A stretch of 35,704 bases of DNA from CAYSWH01 sp964434775 (GCA_964434775.1 CAYSWH010000016.1:1-35704), one strand, 5' to 3'. Positions 15,547 to 25,139 are shown, counted from the first letter of the stretch. The notes: generated by a model not told the origin, from the sequence alone. Made by a program: numbers and translations.

Positions 15547-17691
15547 ATGACCAAAAAACAACCGGAAAGAAATAAGGAAAGAAAAAGTCTGATAGTACTC
15601 GCTGGCCTAATTGTATCAGTGGTTGTTATCTTGAGCTCAAGCGGAGTAATTGGGTTTTTGTGGTTACAAAACTTGGAAGAGAAACAGATCCGAAGAGAAA
15701 GGACAATTGTGGAGAGTGATTCTTGCGAAGATATAAAAAAAAGACTTGTAGAGTATCAAAAGAAAAATAGACATTTTCCCGGAGAGCCCATAGAAATTCT
15801 TGACAACAACTCGGCTATTCCCCCTACGGCAGGAGACAGCGCCACCGATATGGCTATACCTATGCAAGAAAGCGAGTCATCGGCCGCTTCGGGATCTGAT
15901 TACTCTGACACTAATAATCAAGTAGAAGGGATTGATGAGGGGGATATAATCAAAACCGACGGCCGTTATATTTATACGGTAAGCGCAAATAATCAAGTAA
16001 ACATTACCGAGCTGAACCCCAACACGGGCAAACTAACCAAAATTAAGAAAATTGATTTAAGCGATAAAATATTAGATATAGATTATCTTAATTTGTACCG
16101 AGATAAACTAATAATCTTCGGTAGCGAAAATACTTCCAAAATTACTCAAAATGAAAACCCCAGAGAAGCTGTAGCCGCTGCAGAACTAATTGCACCCTAC
16201 AGCAATCAAACTAGAATAACCTTGTATAATCTGGACAACCCTCAAGAACCTCAATTAGTAAAGGATTATTCAATTAATGGACAGATCAATACTACCAGGC
16301 AAAATACAAATATCTTATATTTCATTAATGAAGGATATCTTTCATCAAATAAATTTTATGATGAAGACTTCAAAGATATTTCAGAAAGTGATTTGAAAGA
16401 TATATTACCGGAAATCAGAGATAATATGGAAAATAAAAGATTAAATGATGACTGCAAAATATATTCGACTGAGTCACTAAAAAGTCTTAACTACTCGCTT
16501 ATTGCCGGACTCGATCTGGATAGTGATGAAGTAGTAGGAAGCAAAACTTTAATGACCGGCTCAGGTGATATTTATGCTTCTAAGGACAATCTCTATTTGA
16601 CTGATTATATTTATAATCCGGATAATAAAGGTATAACTACGGATCAAACAACGATTTATAAATTTAATTTCAATCAAGGAAATCTAAGTTTGCAAGTTAA
16701 AAATGAGGTGCCCGGAAGAATAGTTAATCAATTTGCCATGGACGAGTTTGAAGGCAATTTCCGTATCGCCACAACCGTGCAACCTCATTCCGAACCAATA
16801 CCCTTTTCCCTATTTGACTCCAGGGATGAAATAATCAGACCGCCAAGAGAAAGTCAAACCAACGGCCTCTATATTTTTGATGAAAACCTTAACAAGCTTG
16901 GCGAAGTTACCAATCTAGCCAGAAATGAGGACATTTTCTCGGTAAGGTTTATGGGTGACAGAGCCTTTATGGTTACTTTTGAAAAAGTAGATCCTTTGTT
17001 TACATTCGATCTTTCTGATCCGAATAATCCACAAGTTCTCGGTGAATTAAAAATTCCCGGTTTTAGCGATTATCTTCATCCGGTTTCAGACAATATGTTG
17101 GTTGGTATTGGTAAGAATACAAGTGCTTCCGTAGATGATCCAAATCCGGGTTTTTCTTGGGAAGAGGGCGTAAAAATCGGGCTTTTTGATGTTAGTAACA
17201 TGAGTGATCCTCAGGAAGTTGATTTCGTAGAAATCGGCGATCGAGGGAGTGACACCGAAGTCTTAAGAGATCATAAGGCATTTCTCTGGGACGAAAGAAA
17301 CAATTACTTAGCTCTGCCTATAGAAGTTAGAGTTACTGAAGAGGAGGCAGATCAAGACCAAAGAAGGTTTGGGCCAAGTTACGGAAAATTCCAAACACAG
17401 GGCAGTTATGTTTTTGAAATAAAGGACAATGAAATATTAGAAAAAGGAAGTGTTTCCCACCTTACTGAAGACGATATAAAGGAGCAAGAAGAACAGGGTT
17501 ATTACTATCAAGACAATTACCCGAGTTACGTCCGTAGACAATTGTATGTTAACGACTATTTGATCACTTACTCAGATAATAAGTTAAAAACAAGCAGAAT
17601 TGAAAATCTAAATGAAGTTTCTTTGGTTTCCTTTCCTGTAGAAAAAACTAAACCGCAGCCAATTCAACCAATTCCTCAACCAATAGAATAG
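15547..17691 (+). CDS. Membrane-anchored beta-propeller surface protein
   Basis: 714 residues. One membrane anchor (about 14-40) is followed by the signature of the secreted C-terminal beta-propeller family (PF09826-like): NNQVEGIDEGDIIKTDGRYI near residue 125, then repeated blade motifs such as NITELNPNTGKL, RITLYNLDNPQEPQ, GLYIFDENLNKLG, TFDLSDPNNPQVLGEL and GLFDVSNMSDPQEV. The protein is predicted to sit outside the cell and bind a ligand or act as a scaffold; the family has no firmly known activity. The N-terminal 50 residues and some upstream bases resemble those of the short M23 gene at 13270-13956. It is divergent from the long M23 gene, 161 bases apart. The C-terminus is a proline/glutamine tail. 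Confidence 0.88.
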   Translation: MTKKQPERNKERKSLIVLAGLIVSVVVILSSSGVIGFLWLQNLEEKQIRRERTIVESDSCEDIKKRLVEYQKKNRHFPGEPIEILDNNSAIPPTAGDSATDMAIPMQESESSAASGSDYSDTNNQVEGIDEGDIIKTDGRYIYTVSANNQVNITELNPNTGKLTKIKKIDLSDKILDIDYLNLYRDKLIIFGSENTSKITQNENPREAVAAAELIAPYSNQTRITLYNLDNPQEPQLVKDYSINGQINTTRQNTNILYFINEGYLSSNKFYDEDFKDISESDLKDILPEIRDNMENKRLNDDCKIYSTESLKSLNYSLIAGLDLDSDEVVGSKTLMTGSGDIYASKDNLYLTDYIYNPDNKGITTDQTTIYKFNFNQGNLSLQVKNEVPGRIVNQFAMDEFEGNFRIATTVQPHSEPIPFSLFDSRDEIIRPPRESQTNGLYIFDENLNKLGEVTNLARNEDIFSVRFMGDRAFMVTFEKVDPLFTFDLSDPNNPQVLGELKIPGFSDYLHPVSDNMLVGIGKNTSASVDDPNPGFSWEEGVKIGLFDVSNMSDPQEVDFVEIGDRGSDTEVLRDHKAFLWDERNNYLALPIEVRVTEEEADQDQRRFGPSYGKFQTQGSYVFEIKDNEILEKGSVSHLTEDDIKEQEEQGYYYQDNYPSYVRRQLYVNDYLITYSDNKLKTSRIENLNEVSLVSFPVEKTKPQPIQPIPQPIE

Positions 17692-17788
17692 GTGGTCTTA
17701 ATTATCTATAAAATTTGAATAGACCGGTCCTTGGTAAGCAAACACTTTCAACGCTTGATTGAATGGGGGAATTATAACAATTTAATCT

Positions 17789-17817
17789 TTGACCAAACGT
17801 TTTTTTTGGAGTAAAAT
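17789..17817 (+). promoter_or_regulatory. Promoter for the multidomain lysin operon
   Basis: TTGACC (17789-17794), 17-base spacer, TAAAAT (17812-17817). The predicted start near 17824 gives a leader of about 38 bases to the ATG at 17862. Confidence 0.6.
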
Positions 17818-17861
17818 AGTTAAATATAAGTATTTAATCCAAACAGTAGAAAAAGAAATTA

Positions 17862-20800
17862 ATGACCCCTACCCCGCCAAGATTCCCAGGTTCCCGTCCT
17901 CGCCCGCAATCCGACTCAAATAGACCAAGTCAGGGTGGTATTTCTACGCAAAATAATAGTCAAAATCAACCTCAACCAGAACAAGGTAATCTTAATGAAG
18001 CCTATACCCCACCGGATATTCAACCTATGGAGGACATTGGTTTTAGTGACCCGTCTGATACACAACCTCAAGAAATGGCGGTCGGTGAACACTCTCCGGA
18101 TGGATTAGGACAAGGAGAAGACACTTCTAAAAAAACTTCCATGTTTCAACTTCCCAAGGAAGGGCAAACTGAAGCCAAAGGAAGTAAAGGAGTTGGAAAA
18201 ATCGGTTCAAAAAAATCAGACACTTCGGAATCAAATTCTACAACCTCTCCCCAAGGTAAACTAAAACCCAACACCGGCGGCACTACAAGTTCAGGTAAAA
18301 AAGATTCTCAGATGCTTAAGTTGCCAAAACCCGGAGAAGGTGGTGACGGTAAAAAACCGGGAGTTGGTTCCATTGCAGAAAAAAAACTATCAGGTGCTGC
18401 GGCAAGTAAAATTGCCAAAGTACCTGGCGGTGACAAAATGGGAGTAGGGGATGCCGCCAAAGTAGCTCAAGGGATCAAAGAAGGTCAAGTAGACGTTAAA
18501 GATGCACTGAACGCTACCGGTAAAGGGGTGGGTACATATTTCGGAGGTCAACTGGGGGCAATTGTAGGTGAATACATTGCTAAATTCTTGGGTAAATTCC
18601 TTGAAATGCTGGGAATTAAGAAGATTAAGCTGAACGACCTCTTCATCGGCAGTGCTTTAATCACTATGGTTACGTCCATTATGACTCTAGTTATGACTGC
18701 TATGATGATTATTCTACCCTTCGCCTTGGTAAGTTATTTTTTGGTTAGGGCCACCTACTGTGATAGTCCGCTAGGAGGTTTTGTATTAGATTCTTCTGAG
18801 AAAGTAGTTTATGTAGTGGGAAATACCGCACTATTTGCGGGTCAAGCTCTCCAACTTCCTAATGCTGTCGGTCAAGAAGTAGAAGAATGGGGTGATAATC
18901 TGGGAGGCGTTTTTAACCAGGAATCCTTTGAGGAATTTTTAGAACGAAGGGAAAAGGAACAAAATGAACAAGGTTTTTTTCAGTGGGCAAGTACACTTTT
19001 GCAGAGTGGTCTTGGAACATGGCTTCAAGTTTTTGGTAAAATTATACAAATTGGCTCCCTACCCCCGGAAATATTGGGTAGATTTTTGACTTGGATAGGC
19101 GAAACTGCAGACAAAACATATGAAATTCTTAGGAGTACTAAAGAAATTCTGGACATAATTTGTGAAGTTGATCTGTCAGATACCAGTGGCCTTCACGAAC
19201 AAGATAGTTGCTATTATCCTGGAGAAAACACAATTGCTGACGGATCCAGTGATAGCGGTTCAGGTGCTAATAACATTGGTTGTTTGGCTGCTCCAAGGAA
19301 TAATATTACCGGAGACCCTTACATGAGGGCGTTGGCTAGAGCAATAGGTCATGCAGAAAGCGGCGAGGATAACCCCGACACTCCGTTAAGGGAAGATTAT
19401 GAAAGGGGAGGGAATATCCTAGATACATATGGCAAATATCAATGGCTAAAACCATATGACCAAACTGCTTGGGGAGCAGCAATGGGCCCGGCAAATGAAG
19501 AGGGCGTTCAATTACCTCCCTCTCCCGAAGGATCAACCAATGAAGCATATGTGTATCAAGACATTGCTTTTTTTGTCTGGTCTCAAAGGTACCTTTTTAA
19601 TTATGGGTTTGACGACATACCCGGAATAATCAGGAACTTTCATGAAACAGGAGAAGAGGCTGAATTGAGAGCAATGCTTTCCCAGTTATGCTGGCAGTGG
19701 GAGGTTGCTTGCGCTGAAGGACAATCAACATACCCTCAACAAAATAATGTCGTTAACTATTTAAAATCTACTCTTCCCGAAGAGTTGGACGGAAGCTGCG
19801 GCGAAACTACCATATTGGCAGATGAAGACGGCTCAAATTCAAAACTAACAAATAATGATAGGCCTTCTCTTGAACTGGTCTTTAATTCCCAAAGTTATAG
19901 CAGAGCAGCTAAAAAAGAACCTCAATATAGCCGGAACAACCAAAGTGATTTGATGCCAACCTCAAATAAATCTAAATCGGATAACGTTCCGGGACTGGAC
20001 ACCTTAGATAATAAAGAAACAAAAGATCCCGTGCTCAAAACAATCCCGGCTATTCCCGGACTAACCTTACGAACTACCCAAGCCGGTACTCCGGACACCG
20101 AACTCGAAGGAACAGACTGGCTCAATCTTCCCTTCCCGGAAGGAGAGAGTAGGGTCTATACAGGAGGACCACATCACGGAGGAACAGGATATGGACCAAA
20201 GCCATGGAACGGAATCGACTTTGGCGGAGCTTTTCCTGTTACTGCGGCTGCACCGGGAGAAATATACTACAATGACGGCTGCATAGTTATGATCGATCAC
20301 GGTAACGGCTACGGAACCAGATATATCCACTTAGACGGCGTCCCTTCAAATCTCTCCATCGGAACAAGAGTGGATACAGGTGAATTTCTCGGAAACGGTT
20401 CAGCCAAAGAATGTGGAGGTTCGGCAAACGGACCTCACGTTCATTTTGATATTATTAAGGACCCTCCTTCAATAGAGAGAGCTAGTATACAGGATTTTGT
20501 AATTGGTGGCTGGAATCCTAGAGAAGGAGCAGCAGCGTACCAAGGAGATGCAATAAACGTATTTTCCAACGAAGTTGTACCCACAGGAGGAACTATCACC
20601 AACGACGGTTATACGGACTCTGACGGCTTACCGCCTCCAGGTCAAGAGGTTTGCTATTCCGGCCCAAGTCCTAATTTGGACGGAGCCAGCTGTGAAGAAT
20701 TTAATGATGTAGAAGGAGCAAAGTGCTTACCTTCACCATGGATGGATAGATATGAAGGTGAAAGTAGAATGTATACATATATCAATGACCAGGGAAAGCT

Positions 20801-21365
20801 ATTTTCTATCCCTGTTACACATAATTCTTGTGGTGGTCACGCCGCTCAAACTGTCGCTTGTTTCTATGATTATGACGGCTGTAAAGAAGTTTTAGAAAGA
20901 AACGGTCAGAGTAATCTTGGCTGGCTGATCTATAATGACGGAGGAAGAAATTTGGGTGCTACTTGTCCCAACGGTGTGGATGGAGCTTTTGCGGTTACCA
21001 GTAATAGTGAATGCAGCCTAACATATGATATGGCACCTTTTCTTAAGCAGCACGGGGTATCTTCTACATCACACTCTGGAGAGGGCTTAACTTTTGACAC
21101 AATTAAGCAGGAGATCAACAATAACAGGCCAATAATTATTTCAATAAACACCAGCCTTGGCGGACACATTATTTCCTGCCATGGTTATATTGAAGGAACT
21201 CAAGAAATAATTTGTCATGATAGCTGGAAAAATCTTAGAACCGGAGAGAAGTCAGGAAAAAATGCAGTTTATCAGTTTACTCCCGGAACACTTAATCCTA
21301 ATGGAGCAGACGGACCTCTAAATATAATTTATTATTTAACATTTAATATCGGCATCCACGTTTAA
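17862..21365 (+). CDS. Multidomain cell-wall lysin: lysozyme-like, M23A-like and C39-like domains
   Basis: 1167 residues. Regions in order: a disordered Pro/Gln/Ser/Gly/Lys-rich start (1-185), a small glycine-rich amphipathic part (190-255), a strong membrane segment (about 261-296), a helical part to about 435, and a lysozyme-like domain (about 480-640) with the probable catalytic Glu E499 (GHAESG) and YGKYQWL (523-529). Next comes a linker (650-750) and an M23 domain (about 750-870) with GGPHH (H771/H772), NGIDF (D786), the YIHL histidine H823 and PHVHF (H859, H861). Last is a papain-fold C39-like domain (about 955-1165) with C990 (THNSCGGHAA) and H1102 (GGHIISCHGY). Three bond-cleaving domains on one anchored protein suggest wall penetration or remodelling, perhaps for secretion, conjugation or cell-cell contact. 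No T4SS or phage gene is adjacent. Function is inferred. Confidence 0.85.
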   Translation: MTPTPPRFPGSRPRPQSDSNRPSQGGISTQNNSQNQPQPEQGNLNEAYTPPDIQPMEDIGFSDPSDTQPQEMAVGEHSPDGLGQGEDTSKKTSMFQLPKEGQTEAKGSKGVGKIGSKKSDTSESNSTTSPQGKLKPNTGGTTSSGKKDSQMLKLPKPGEGGDGKKPGVGSIAEKKLSGAAASKIAKVPGGDKMGVGDAAKVAQGIKEGQVDVKDALNATGKGVGTYFGGQLGAIVGEYIAKFLGKFLEMLGIKKIKLNDLFIGSALITMVTSIMTLVMTAMMIILPFALVSYFLVRATYCDSPLGGFVLDSSEKVVYVVGNTALFAGQALQLPNAVGQEVEEWGDNLGGVFNQESFEEFLERREKEQNEQGFFQWASTLLQSGLGTWLQVFGKIIQIGSLPPEILGRFLTWIGETADKTYEILRSTKEILDIICEVDLSDTSGLHEQDSCYYPGENTIADGSSDSGSGANNIGCLAAPRNNITGDPYMRALARAIGHAESGEDNPDTPLREDYERGGNILDTYGKYQWLKPYDQTAWGAAMGPANEEGVQLPPSPEGSTNEAYVYQDIAFFVWSQRYLFNYGFDDIPGIIRNFHETGEEAELRAMLSQLCWQWEVACAEGQSTYPQQNNVVNYLKSTLPEELDGSCGETTILADEDGSNSKLTNNDRPSLELVFNSQSYSRAAKKEPQYSRNNQSDLMPTSNKSKSDNVPGLDTLDNKETKDPVLKTIPAIPGLTLRTTQAGTPDTELEGTDWLNLPFPEGESRVYTGGPHHGGTGYGPKPWNGIDFGGAFPVTAAAPGEIYYNDGCIVMIDHGNGYGTRYIHLDGVPSNLSIGTRVDTGEFLGNGSAKECGGSANGPHVHFDIIKDPPSIERASIQDFVIGGWNPREGAAAYQGDAINVFSNEVVPTGGTITNDGYTDSDGLPPPGQEVCYSGPSPNLDGASCEEFNDVEGAKCLPSPWMDRYEGESRMYTYINDQGKLFSIPVTHNSCGGHAAQTVACFYDYDGCKEVLERNGQSNLGWLIYNDGGRNLGATCPNGVDGAFAVTSNSECSLTYDMAPFLKQHGVSSTSHSGEGLTFDTIKQEINNNRPIIISINTSLGGHIISCHGYIEGTQEIICHDSWKNLRTGEKSGKNAVYQFTPGTLNPNGADGPLNIIYYLTFNIGIHV

Positions 21366-21376
21366 ATAGACACAGT

Positions 21377-22204
21377 ATGTTTCTCACAAAAAATCGAAAA
21401 TTAATCATTCTAATCACAGTTTCTTTGATTCTGCTTGGCGGTTTCTTTTACCTGCTGTATATAACCAGTCCCGGTAATCAGCCAAACGAAAACGAGGAAA
21501 CTCCGGTAGAAGAGTTTCTGGATATTACTCAAAGAGAAATTGAAAACGAGTTTCAAAAGCAAGAAGAAGAAGCGAGAAAGAATGAAATTGAGAATAAGCA
21601 AGACAAGTTAGCTCCGGAGTACAAGACATTTAATCACTCTTCATTGGACTTTACATTTGAATATCCCTCCAACTGGGTTATCAAACAAGATTTTGAGGAT
21701 AACTATATTAATGAAATAATTTTGGAAGATGTGGAAAAAAATATCACTATAAACATGGAAATAGTATCTGCAGATTATACATATGAAAATATTTGTCTGA
21801 GGTCGGACAGACCTGCCAGAGCTTCCTGCGAACTAGATCTTCCGCAAGAGTACCCGTTTGTAGGTGTAGAATTTGAAGAATTTACCAGAAGGCAAGACAG
21901 AGTCCTGCTAATTAGCAAAACCGGCACTACTACTATCGTCTATTCGCCGACTATCAAGTCAATGGCTTATAGAAAAGAGTTAATGAGGGAAGGTTTTAAC
22001 GGCCTGATTCTTGAACAAACTACTTATACAACTTTATTAAATAAAGCAACAAATGATATTACTGCCTACAAATTACCTAACGGTTCAAGCTTAAGAATTA
22101 GTTACGCTTTTAATGAGAAAGAAGTGGTAGATAACTGGGAAGATGTTTACAAAATTGTGCTTAAAAGAATTGTCAGCAGCATACAAGCCAAGGAAACAGA
22201 GTAA
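21377..22204 (+). CDS. Membrane-anchored PsbP-like protein
   Basis: 275 residues. A membrane anchor (about 9-30, LIILITVSLILLGGFFYLLY) is followed by a Glu/Gln/Lys-rich helix (40-78) and a compact domain beginning SLDFTFEYPSNWVIKQDFED. That FxYPxxW opening is typical of PsbP-like domains in bacterial surface proteins, usually of unknown function. It starts 11 bases after the stop of the large lysin and has no promoter of its own, so the two are probably cotranscribed. It may be an accessory or binding factor for the lysin. The family call is based on the short motif only. Confidence 0.7.
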   Translation: MFLTKNRKLIILITVSLILLGGFFYLLYITSPGNQPNENEETPVEEFLDITQREIENEFQKQEEEARKNEIENKQDKLAPEYKTFNHSSLDFTFEYPSNWVIKQDFEDNYINEIILEDVEKNITINMEIVSADYTYENICLRSDRPARASCELDLPQEYPFVGVEFEEFTRRQDRVLLISKTGTTTIVYSPTIKSMAYRKELMREGFNGLILEQTTYTTLLNKATNDITAYKLPNGSSLRISYAFNEKEVVDNWEDVYKIVLKRIVSSIQAKETE

Positions 22205-22236
22205 CCAAACAATTGCTGTAAAGGGATTTTCTTAGA

Positions 22237-23808
22237 TCATTTCCCTTGAACTTCTTTGTTTGTCTCGGGATTCTCCAAAATAAAGACGAATTCTTTAAAA
22301 AGATAAATCAAGGTCCAGTAAAGTACAATCGTTTGGTTCTCAAAAATGTGAAGGAAGACATTACCAAAGATTATTGCCACAAAAGCCAATACAAAATTGA
22401 TTTCAGTAAATGAAATACTTTCTTCAGGGTATCTAACAACTTGCTGAATAATTCTCTTGAGGGGATAAAGTAACACCAGAAGGTAAGCTCCGGCATAAAA
22501 GGCCCCGCCGTTTAGTAAGGTTTGAATATACCAATTCTCCGGAATCACCATTTCTTCAGGAAAAATCCCGGCATCCAAAGCAATCTGATAGTCATATATG
22601 ACAATGACATTTTCACTGGGATCTGTATAACTCTCACTGGCTGCCGGCCCGGTTGCACCTAGTCCATAGCCAAATAAAATTTTATCCTTATTTGCTTGTA
22701 AAAGATTAATACTTGATTGAGTTCGCCGATAGTGCCAGATGGATGAGGACGGTTTGGATATTGCCTCCGGTAAATTATTGTTTTGAATCCAATCAGGGGG
22801 AATATTTAGTAGGAAAAATGCCCCAAAAAGCGGAAAAATAAAAATAAGAAGAAATGTTGTTTTTAGTAATTTTTGCAAGTAGAACTTGCCGGCAGAGGAA
22901 TATATTATTTTGAAAATCAACAAAAAGACCAAAACAAATATCCAATACAAAACAGCCAGCCAAGCATACCTGGCATATGAGAGAGTTATAAATAACAGTG
23001 TGGTTAACAAAGAATTAAGACTGAGTAAAAAAATTAAGGTTCGTCTATTCCCGAAATAGTCAGAAAATGATTCTTTATGAGCAAAAACAAACTTGGTTGT
23101 GTTTTTCCAAAAACCCCTACCTGTTTGCACCAAATAATAAATAAACACCGGAGAAAGTAAAATCAAATATCCGGCAAAATGATTTGGAGAAGAAAATCCT
23201 CCGGCTAACCGACATGTTTCTATATTATAATCTATGGGATGACATAGAGGAGATTCTACTATCAAACCATCTACTTGAGAGCCAAATCCAAAAAAAGAAT
23301 AGATTGGCACCTGCCCGAAGAAGACACTCAAAAAACCAACCCCGCAAACCAGTAGAAAACCAATTGAAAAGGCTTTGGTGAGTCTTCGTAAAAAATGACG
23401 AAGTGACTTTTGGTCGTCTTTTATTTTTGCATAATTCAAGTTCACCCAAGTTGCGGCCAAAATAAATATCCATAGCCACCACAATTCAAACCTGGCTCCA
23501 ATCACAAACTGCCTCAATTCAATATTATTAAATAAAAATGAGCTTAAAACTACCCAACCTGAAAGAAAAACCCCAAGCCACAATAAAACAAATTTGGAGG
23601 AAATTAATGATTTCAAACCATTCATCCATAAATACTTGCTAATCTCAAATAAAAAAACACTAATTAATAGCAAACCAAGAAGTTCTTTCCACAGAGCAAG
23701 CCAAACCGGGAATTCATTCTTGACTATCAAGAACTTGACCAAAATTGTTTGTACCGGCAAGATAGCAGCCAAAAAATAGATAGGATAACGAAGATACTTG
23801 GGAATCAT
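22237..23808 (-). CDS. O-antigen ligase/polymerase-like polytopic membrane protein
   Basis: About 523 residues and about 12 membrane helices. A large extracytoplasmic loop (about 355-425, following WIQNNNLPEAIS) carries the HYRRTQSSINLLQANKDKIL and GYGLGATGPA motifs that resemble the RxxxW.../GxGxG region of the Wzy_C/O-antigen ligase family. Such proteins join or polymerise undecaprenyl-linked glycans on the outer face of the membrane. I start at ATG 23808; a GTG at 23817 would overlap the upstream stop by eight bases. With the ATG there is a one-base gap to the stop of the gene before it, a sign of translational coupling. GDP-mannose synthesis (25929) is the only other glycan gene in the window. 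Confidence 0.8.
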   Translation of the reverse strand: MIPKYLRYPIYFLAAILPVQTILVKFLIVKNEFPVWLALWKELLGLLLISVFLFEISKYLWMNGLKSLISSKFVLLWLGVFLSGWVVLSSFLFNNIELRQFVIGARFELWWLWIFILAATWVNLNYAKIKDDQKSLRHFLRRLTKAFSIGFLLVCGVGFLSVFFGQVPIYSFFGFGSQVDGLIVESPLCHPIDYNIETCRLAGGFSSPNHFAGYLILLSPVFIYYLVQTGRGFWKNTTKFVFAHKESFSDYFGNRRTLIFLLSLNSLLTTLLFITLSYARYAWLAVLYWIFVLVFLLIFKIIYSSAGKFYLQKLLKTTFLLIFIFPLFGAFFLLNIPPDWIQNNNLPEAISKPSSSIWHYRRTQSSINLLQANKDKILFGYGLGATGPAASESYTDPSENVIVIYDYQIALDAGIFPEEMVIPENWYIQTLLNGGAFYAGAYLLVLLYPLKRIIQQVVRYPEESISFTEINFVLAFVAIIFGNVFLHIFENQTIVLYWTLIYLFKEFVFILENPETNKEVQGK

Positions 23809-23809
23809 T

Positions 23810-24556
23810 TTAGACACTAAAATTAATAAAATTCAAGTTCGACTTAAGCTGTTTTCGAAGCAATCTGCTGTCTTTGTCTGAAAAATAAATAAAGTTATTA
23901 ATTATATAAAGCCAGTAGTATATTAATTTAAAATAGACATCTCTCCAACTAAGGTCATACCCGGGAATTTTAGAATCATTTTTTACAGAATACAAAATAT
24001 CTTCAAGGTTTTTTTCATTGAGCTCCACCACTGACAGACGATGAGAAAAATCCAAAAATCGAATGAGACTGTTAAACAAATCTTTGTTTTGAAATGTCAG
24101 CTGGGTATTGGCAAACCTTTCAAAATTAGGAAAATCTTTCTGTACTATTTCAGCCAAATTCACCATTTCTTCTCTAGACATTTTTTCCAGGATATTTTTA
24201 GCAATTTCCCCCAAAACTTTATTCTTCTTCATGTAAGGAGCAAATGACGGGCGGTAGCCCAACTGGTCCACATACTCAAGGTTATCTTGGTTGGCAAAAA
24301 CCACGTGATTAAAGCTCGAAAAAACAGTTTCAAAAATATAGTTCCTGGCTAATGAATAGATTCTAAAAGTCTCTTGCTTCCTAGTATATTCCAAAAAAAA
24401 TTCTATTATTAAAATACTTAAGGATATTTCGATAAATACAGCCGAAATATGAACGTAAAAACTGTAATTTGTATTATGATAAAGAAAAAGGAAAAAAACC
24501 GCCCCCAGTATGAGAATTAAATAACCGATTACAAACAGCAATCTATTTTTACGCAT
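23810..24556 (-). CDS. Two-TM membrane protein of unknown function
   Basis: 248 residues. No family recognised. Two membrane segments fill the first 55 residues (LLFVIGYLILILGAVFFLFL and FIEISLSILIIEFFLEY), followed by a predicted helical cytoplasmic domain (60-248) rich in Phe, Asn and Lys. It abuts the ligase-like gene (stop and start one base apart), so the two products are probably made in proportion and may work together, for example as a partner or regulator of the ligase; this is inference from position. It is divergent from rplK. Confidence 0.7.
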   Translation of the reverse strand: MRKNRLLFVIGYLILILGAVFFLFLYHNTNYSFYVHISAVFIEISLSILIIEFFLEYTRKQETFRIYSLARNYIFETVFSSFNHVVFANQDNLEYVDQLGYRPSFAPYMKKNKVLGEIAKNILEKMSREEMVNLAEIVQKDFPNFERFANTQLTFQNKDLFNSLIRFLDFSHRLSVVELNEKNLEDILYSVKNDSKIPGYDLSWRDVYFKLIYYWLYIINNFIYFSDKDSRLLRKQLKSNLNFINFSV

Positions 24557-24658
24557 ATAATACCTATAGAATTTTGCAAGTTGGATTATTTGTCAATTAA
24601 ACATCTTGACAAGACAGGATTATTATATTTCCCTAAAACAGGTTTATCACTAATAAAT

Positions 24659-25084
24659 ATGGCTGAAAAAAAGGTAAAAGATACAGTAAAACTCTTAATA
24701 AAAGCAGGTTCGGCAAATCCGGCCCCTCCCGTTGGATCAACTCTAGGACCCTTTGGTCTTAATTTAATGCAATTTTGCAAAGAGTTCAACGATCAAACCA
24801 GCGGTCAAACAGGCATGATTCCAGCCTTGGTAACCATCTATGAAGATCGTAGCTTTGATCTAGTAATCAAAACACCTCCGGTAGCAGAGCTTGTAAAGCA
24901 AAAATTGAATGTTACTTCGGGTTCCGGAATTCCCAACAGCAAGAAAATAGGAAAACTGACTACTGCCGATATCAAAGAAATTGCTAATAAAAAAATGCCT
25001 GACTTGAACAGCTACGATGAAGAAGCAGCCATGAAAATGGTTATCGGTACTTGTCAAAGCATGGGCGTAGAAGTCACTGAATAA
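24659..25084 (+). CDS. rplK: 50S ribosomal protein L11
   Basis: 141 residues. All L11 landmarks are present: the N-terminal KLLIKAGSANPAPPVGSTLG and LGPFGLNLMQFCKEFN (the prolines and glycines of the factor-binding domain) and the C-terminal RNA-binding part TSGSGIPNSKKIGKLT and IKEIANKKMPDLN. It is part of the GTPase-associated centre on 23S rRNA. I start at ATG 24659 (MAEKK); the longer frame from 24581 adds 26 residues that no L11 has and runs through promoter-like AT-rich DNA. It is followed after 55 bases by rplA, the conserved L11-L1 pair. Confidence 0.96.
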   Translation: MAEKKVKDTVKLLIKAGSANPAPPVGSTLGPFGLNLMQFCKEFNDQTSGQTGMIPALVTIYEDRSFDLVIKTPPVAELVKQKLNVTSGSGIPNSKKIGKLTTADIKEIANKKMPDLNSYDEEAAMKMVIGTCQSMGVEVTE

Positions 25085-25139
25085 ACTTATATATTTCTTA
25101 CTTGGGAGATATAATTATCATTAATACCAAAACAATCTT

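Noticed and set aside
22220..22247. Bidirectional terminator between 22204 and 22237 genes
   Set aside because: Only a 6-bp AAGGGA/TCCCTT stem with a long loop and no T-run; one arm lies within the ligase gene.
24590..24630. rplK promoter from TTGACA at 24606
   Set aside because: No -10 box at 16-18 bases; the TATATT is only 12 bases away.
24581..24658. 26-residue N-terminal extension of L11
   Set aside because: No L11 has it; MAEKK at 24659 matches the family start.
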